From contig NZ_LNYY01000021.1 in the NCBI RefSeq assembly GCF_001468005.1, positions 248,637 through 312,636 on the forward strand: a stretch of 64,000 nucleotides of DNA, given 5' to 3'. This stretch comes from Legionella steelei. Lineage in GTDB: Bacteria > Pseudomonadota > Gammaproteobacteria > Legionellales > Legionellaceae. Within the stretch, counting starts at the first letter, position 1, and the number at the start of each line of letters is the position of its first letter. The notes beneath the pieces were generated by a model. It worked only from the letters and a program-made list of their open reading frames with translations. It did not search any database and was not told the origin of the DNA. The position numbers and the translations under genes were made by a program. Positions 61,256 to 64,000 of the stretch are shown here, one piece after another.

Positions 61256-62533
61256 ATGCACATGCAAACAACTCGTGAAAAAAAACAACTGTGGATTATT
61301 TTACTTATTGTCTTAATTAGTTTTGTCGGTTCCTCCATCGTTTATCCTATTCTTCCACCTTTGTTTTTACAATCTACCGATCAATTAATTATCTCTCCGG
61401 AATGGAGTGAAACGGGTAGACGTATTTTACTGGGGCTAACTCTCGCGATTTTTCCTCTGGGGCAATTCATTGGCGCTCCTATTCTGGGAAGAAATTCTGA
61501 CTTGTATGGACGCAAAAAAATACTGGTCCTTAGTTTGGCTGGAAGTGTGCTCGGGTATGTATTGACTGTCATTGCGTTTTGGATAAACAGTTTTTGGCTA
61601 CTATTATTTAGTCGCTTTTTAACAGGATTCATGGAGGGTACTTTTGCTGTTGCAAGGGCATTGGCGTCAGAACTGACTACCATTAATAAGTTTGTAAGCT
61701 TTGGGCGGATCAACAGTATGGCTGGTGTTGGTTACATTATTGGACCAATCATTGGTGGCTTATTATCCAACTCACAACTTGTGCCTTGGTTTTCATGGTC
61801 ATTTCCTTTTACTGTTGCAGCACTTGCGTCAGTGATAACTTTAGGACTTGCTTGGTGGAAATTGCCGGAGCATAAAGCCATACGCACACCCCAAAAAGAA
61901 TCTATACTAAGACAACTCAATATTATCCAACAATTCAAACTTTTGTTGCAGCAACACCCGCATTTGAAACCGTTACTTATTATCAGCACGTTGTTTACTT
62001 TTGCAGTAGATATGTTTTATGAGTTTGGTCCGGTTTATCTGGCCGGAAAATGGCTCATGTCACCCAGCATGATTGCGCTGTATAATGCTGTTTTATCCGC
62101 GGCACTTGCTATAGGCGCTTCATGGCTTCCACGTCTTCTTTCAAAACACCTACCTATTCATAAAATTATTATTTTGGCCATGCTAGCGACTACTTTGATT
62201 TTTGCGGCGATGATTGCTTTGCAAAATCCCATAGCGATGTTTTTCTTTTTTGCGCTCATTGGATTTAGTATTACCAGCGTTGTAACCACTTTGACAATTC
62301 ACATCTCAAATAGGTCACATGCAACCATTCAAGGTGAAGTCATGGGGGCGCAATTAAGTTTGCGCACGCTAGGTGATGCCATTATTTGTTTTGCCGGTGG
62401 TTTATTGATTGTTTTATCCATTATTTTGCCCATTATTTTATGTTGCCTCACTGCATTGACCGCCTGCATTCTCTGTTTGATGTATTTAAAACCGAAGGTC
62501 GAAGAGTTTAAGAAGGATTCATTTACATCGTAA
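61256..62533 (+). CDS. MFS transporter, drug:H+ antiporter type
   Basis: 425 residues, twelve helices. MFS motif A-like GAPILGRNSDLYGRKKILVL in loop 2-3, the RFLTGFMEGTFAVARALASE segment in TM4 and motif C region MAGVGYIIGPIIGGLLS in TM5, as in TetA-like exporters. It is a probable proton-driven exporter in the inner membrane; Legionella uses MFS carriers of this type for siderophore export and for metabolite transport, but nothing here fixes the substrate. Two ATGs are available (61256 and 61262). Single gene. Confidence 0.85.
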   Translation: MHMQTTREKKQLWIILLIVLISFVGSSIVYPILPPLFLQSTDQLIISPEWSETGRRILLGLTLAIFPLGQFIGAPILGRNSDLYGRKKILVLSLAGSVLGYVLTVIAFWINSFWLLLFSRFLTGFMEGTFAVARALASELTTINKFVSFGRINSMAGVGYIIGPIIGGLLSNSQLVPWFSWSFPFTVAALASVITLGLAWWKLPEHKAIRTPQKESILRQLNIIQQFKLLLQQHPHLKPLLIISTLFTFAVDMFYEFGPVYLAGKWLMSPSMIALYNAVLSAALAIGASWLPRLLSKHLPIHKIIILAMLATTLIFAAMIALQNPIAMFFFFALIGFSITSVVTTLTIHISNRSHATIQGEVMGAQLSLRTLGDAIICFAGGLLIVLSIILPIILCCLTALTACILCLMYLKPKVEEFKKDSFTS

Positions 62534-62789
62534 GTGTTTGTTTGATCAACTATACCTGGAATATCACTGCAAAGCTTCTAGATGTTTGTATGGCCAAGTT
62601 TTTCCTCAATTATGGTGGTCCAGGAGGTTACTATTTTGCATCTGACTCAAGAGAATATCGTTAGTAATGAAATAAGTTGGAAACTTTTCTCTATTATGAT
62701 TTTTCATCCATTGAGGTGCTGCAAAACGCATCTTTATTTTCAAATTGTTCTAATATTTATAATAAGCAGTGTGATATTTGGAGAAAACA

Positions 62790-63725
62790 ATGCCTAGTGT
62801 TGCCGAGGAATTAATTAAAGAGCGTAAAATAAAGCAGCAGATAGCTCAAGAGGCCTATGATGCGGAAGTGCTTAAGTCAATATTAGGCCAAAAAAAAATA
62901 CAAACCGTTTATGAGACTATGCTCAAAGATGGTAGTGCAGATCCTAGTAAGTTTTTGAGCACTATGGAGAGTTCCGAAAAAGCCGCTCATGCTGCTGCAC
63001 AGGCGAAGCATGAATTGAATAATGCTAAAGCTGAGGTAGCTCATGGAGAGTATCTGAAAGAGAGAGAGGGCTTAGATGCTCAAAAAAATACGCTTGAGCA
63101 ACAAGGTAAATTTACTGCGGAAATGCGCAAAGAGTATGAGCAAAAATGTGAAGCGGCGTATCAAAAATATGTAGATACAAAAAAACAATTAGATAAAGAT
63201 AGCGAGGCAGGCTGGAATGCATATAAAGAGTTTTGCCAAGATAATAGGAAAAAATATGATGCTCTTATAAATCCCGATGACACTATGAGTCTATCTGCAC
63301 CTTCTGAAACTCAGACTTCTCCAACAGTAGTTACACCGCTACCATCTGCTCCCAAAAAGGATGTGTCTGTTGTCAGTGCACTCAATGATGAGATTATGAA
63401 GAAATTTCAAGAAACCTTTAAAGACAATCAATGGTACAAAGATAATCCACCGAAAAAAGGTGATGATGGTAAGCTCAGCTTAGCCTTCAAATCAGATGAG
63501 GATATGCACACATTTTTCGAAAAGCTTGCTAAAGAAAATAAAAATTTTATCATCGTTGATGGAAAAACAAATGAAGTTATGGGGTATGCAAAAGATGGAA
63601 AATTGTGTCACGCAAACGGAGATGAATTTAAGAAAGGAGACGCGCTCAAACCGGGAGGCACAAAGCTCGATTCTTTCAAAATGCCAGAGCCACAACCAGA
63701 GACAACACAAAGCAATACGCTCTAG
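62790..63725 (+). CDS. Coiled-coil orphan protein (candidate effector)
   Basis: 311 residues, no signal peptide. The first ~165 residues are a charged coiled coil (AAHAAAQAKHELNNAKAEVA; KEYEQKCEAAYQKYVDTKKQ). After a Pro/Thr-rich linker comes a compact domain at about 200-295: EIMKKFQETFKDNQWYKDNP, LSLAFKSDEDMHTFFEKLAK, NKNFIIVDGKTNEVMGYAKD. A Pro/Gln/Glu-rich tail ends the protein. GGAG ten bases before the ATG fixes the start. The C-terminal module is not assigned to a family by me, but its arrangement (coiled coil plus small C-terminal domain and polar tail) is common among Legionella effectors. Confidence 0.65.
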   Translation: MPSVAEELIKERKIKQQIAQEAYDAEVLKSILGQKKIQTVYETMLKDGSADPSKFLSTMESSEKAAHAAAQAKHELNNAKAEVAHGEYLKEREGLDAQKNTLEQQGKFTAEMRKEYEQKCEAAYQKYVDTKKQLDKDSEAGWNAYKEFCQDNRKKYDALINPDDTMSLSAPSETQTSPTVVTPLPSAPKKDVSVVSALNDEIMKKFQETFKDNQWYKDNPPKKGDDGKLSLAFKSDEDMHTFFEKLAKENKNFIIVDGKTNEVMGYAKDGKLCHANGDEFKKGDALKPGGTKLDSFKMPEPQPETTQSNTL

Positions 63726-63840
63726 TATGTCAATGCAACTCACTATGCTATCCCTGCACAGGCAGGGAGCAATTTATTGCTAAATCATGGATGGATTTTC
63801 CGTCTGGCGGGAAATGAATACCACAAAGCATGTTCGGAGA

Positions 63841-64000
63841 TTAAACCTCAGCAATCGCGGCATGTTCAATAGAGATTTGTTTCCTAGCACTTTTATGAAT
63901 CATGTAAATCAATGCAGTTCCTAAAAGGGCACAGACTGGTATAACAAGCAAGGCATGATGGTATGATTGAAGACTGTATTGTCTTAATCCATTTGCACTT
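63841..64000 (-). CDS. C-terminal end of an MFS-type transporter (runs off the window)
   Basis: The reverse strand reads SYHHALLVIPVCALLGTALI, then YMIHKSARKQISIEHAAIAE-V-stop: a last membrane helix and a short basic cytoplasmic tail, as at the end of MFS carriers. Only about 53 codons are present; family and substrate cannot be told further. Confidence 0.55.
   Translation of the reverse strand, partial: SANGLRQYSLQSYHHALLVIPVCALLGTALIYMIHKSARKQISIEHAAIAEV

Overview
The window looks like chromosome from a Legionella species or close relative. It is AT-rich gammaproteobacterial DNA with many host-directed, effector-like proteins (ankyrin, U-box-like, Fic, pentapeptide-repeat and long orphan coiled-coil proteins), a polyhydroxybutyrate (PHB) locus, small REP-type palindromes between genes, and remnants of mobile elements. 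The genus is an inference from gene content; no rRNA or tRNA was seen.

1-10.8 kb: the start of fabI and a P3A-type H+-ATPase are followed by a PHB locus that has been wrecked. A 5,014-bp Tn3-family transposon (30-bp inverted repeats, 5-bp target duplication) has split phaC. It carries a Stealth-family sugar-phosphate transferase, a tyrosine recombinase and a tnpA interrupted by one in-frame amber codon. The neighbouring phaB is a decayed remnant, while a phasin-like gene remains. 10.8-25 kb: an amino-acid permease; a short graveyard of conjugative-element genes (TraD-like and TraG-like fragments); a frameshifted BLUF-PAS-GGDEF photoreceptor gene; a Fic protein; a secreted S53 peptidase paired with a beta-propeller-like protein; IS6 and IS481 remnants; a U-box-like effector candidate; DUF2132, S4 and hemolysin III genes; and cold-shock and HigB-type remnants.

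25-38 kb: hydrolases, an aldehyde dehydrogenase, a HEPN-like protein, a carotenoid-type membrane protein, an aminotransferase, an ankyrin protein, an APH-like kinase, and a MerR regulator divergent from a glutaredoxin-MauE fusion. Two near-identical ~135-bp elements with 25-bp inverted ends lie here. 38-47 kb: a stand-alone second EF-G (fusA2), bacterioferritin, two effector candidates, a small P-loop kinase and a Dam-like methyltransferase.

47.7-54.1 kb: a compact five-gene chemosensory operon (poly-HAMP soluble receptor, CheW, CheY, CheA, CheC-like phosphatase) with no CheR, CheB or flagellar gene nearby. 54.5-64 kb: a pentapeptide-repeat protein, three MFS transporters (one in an operon with a PhnY/PhnZ-type oxygenase pair that should release phosphate from an aminoethylphosphonate), a coiled-coil effector candidate and the end of a further MFS gene.

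The most rewarding items are the phaC transposon with its amber-split transposase, the poly-HAMP chemosensory operon, the MFS-PhnY-PhnZ operon, the light-sensing c-di-GMP gene broken by a frameshift, the secreted hydrolase that lost its signal peptide to one missing base, and the REP/BIME-like repeat families.
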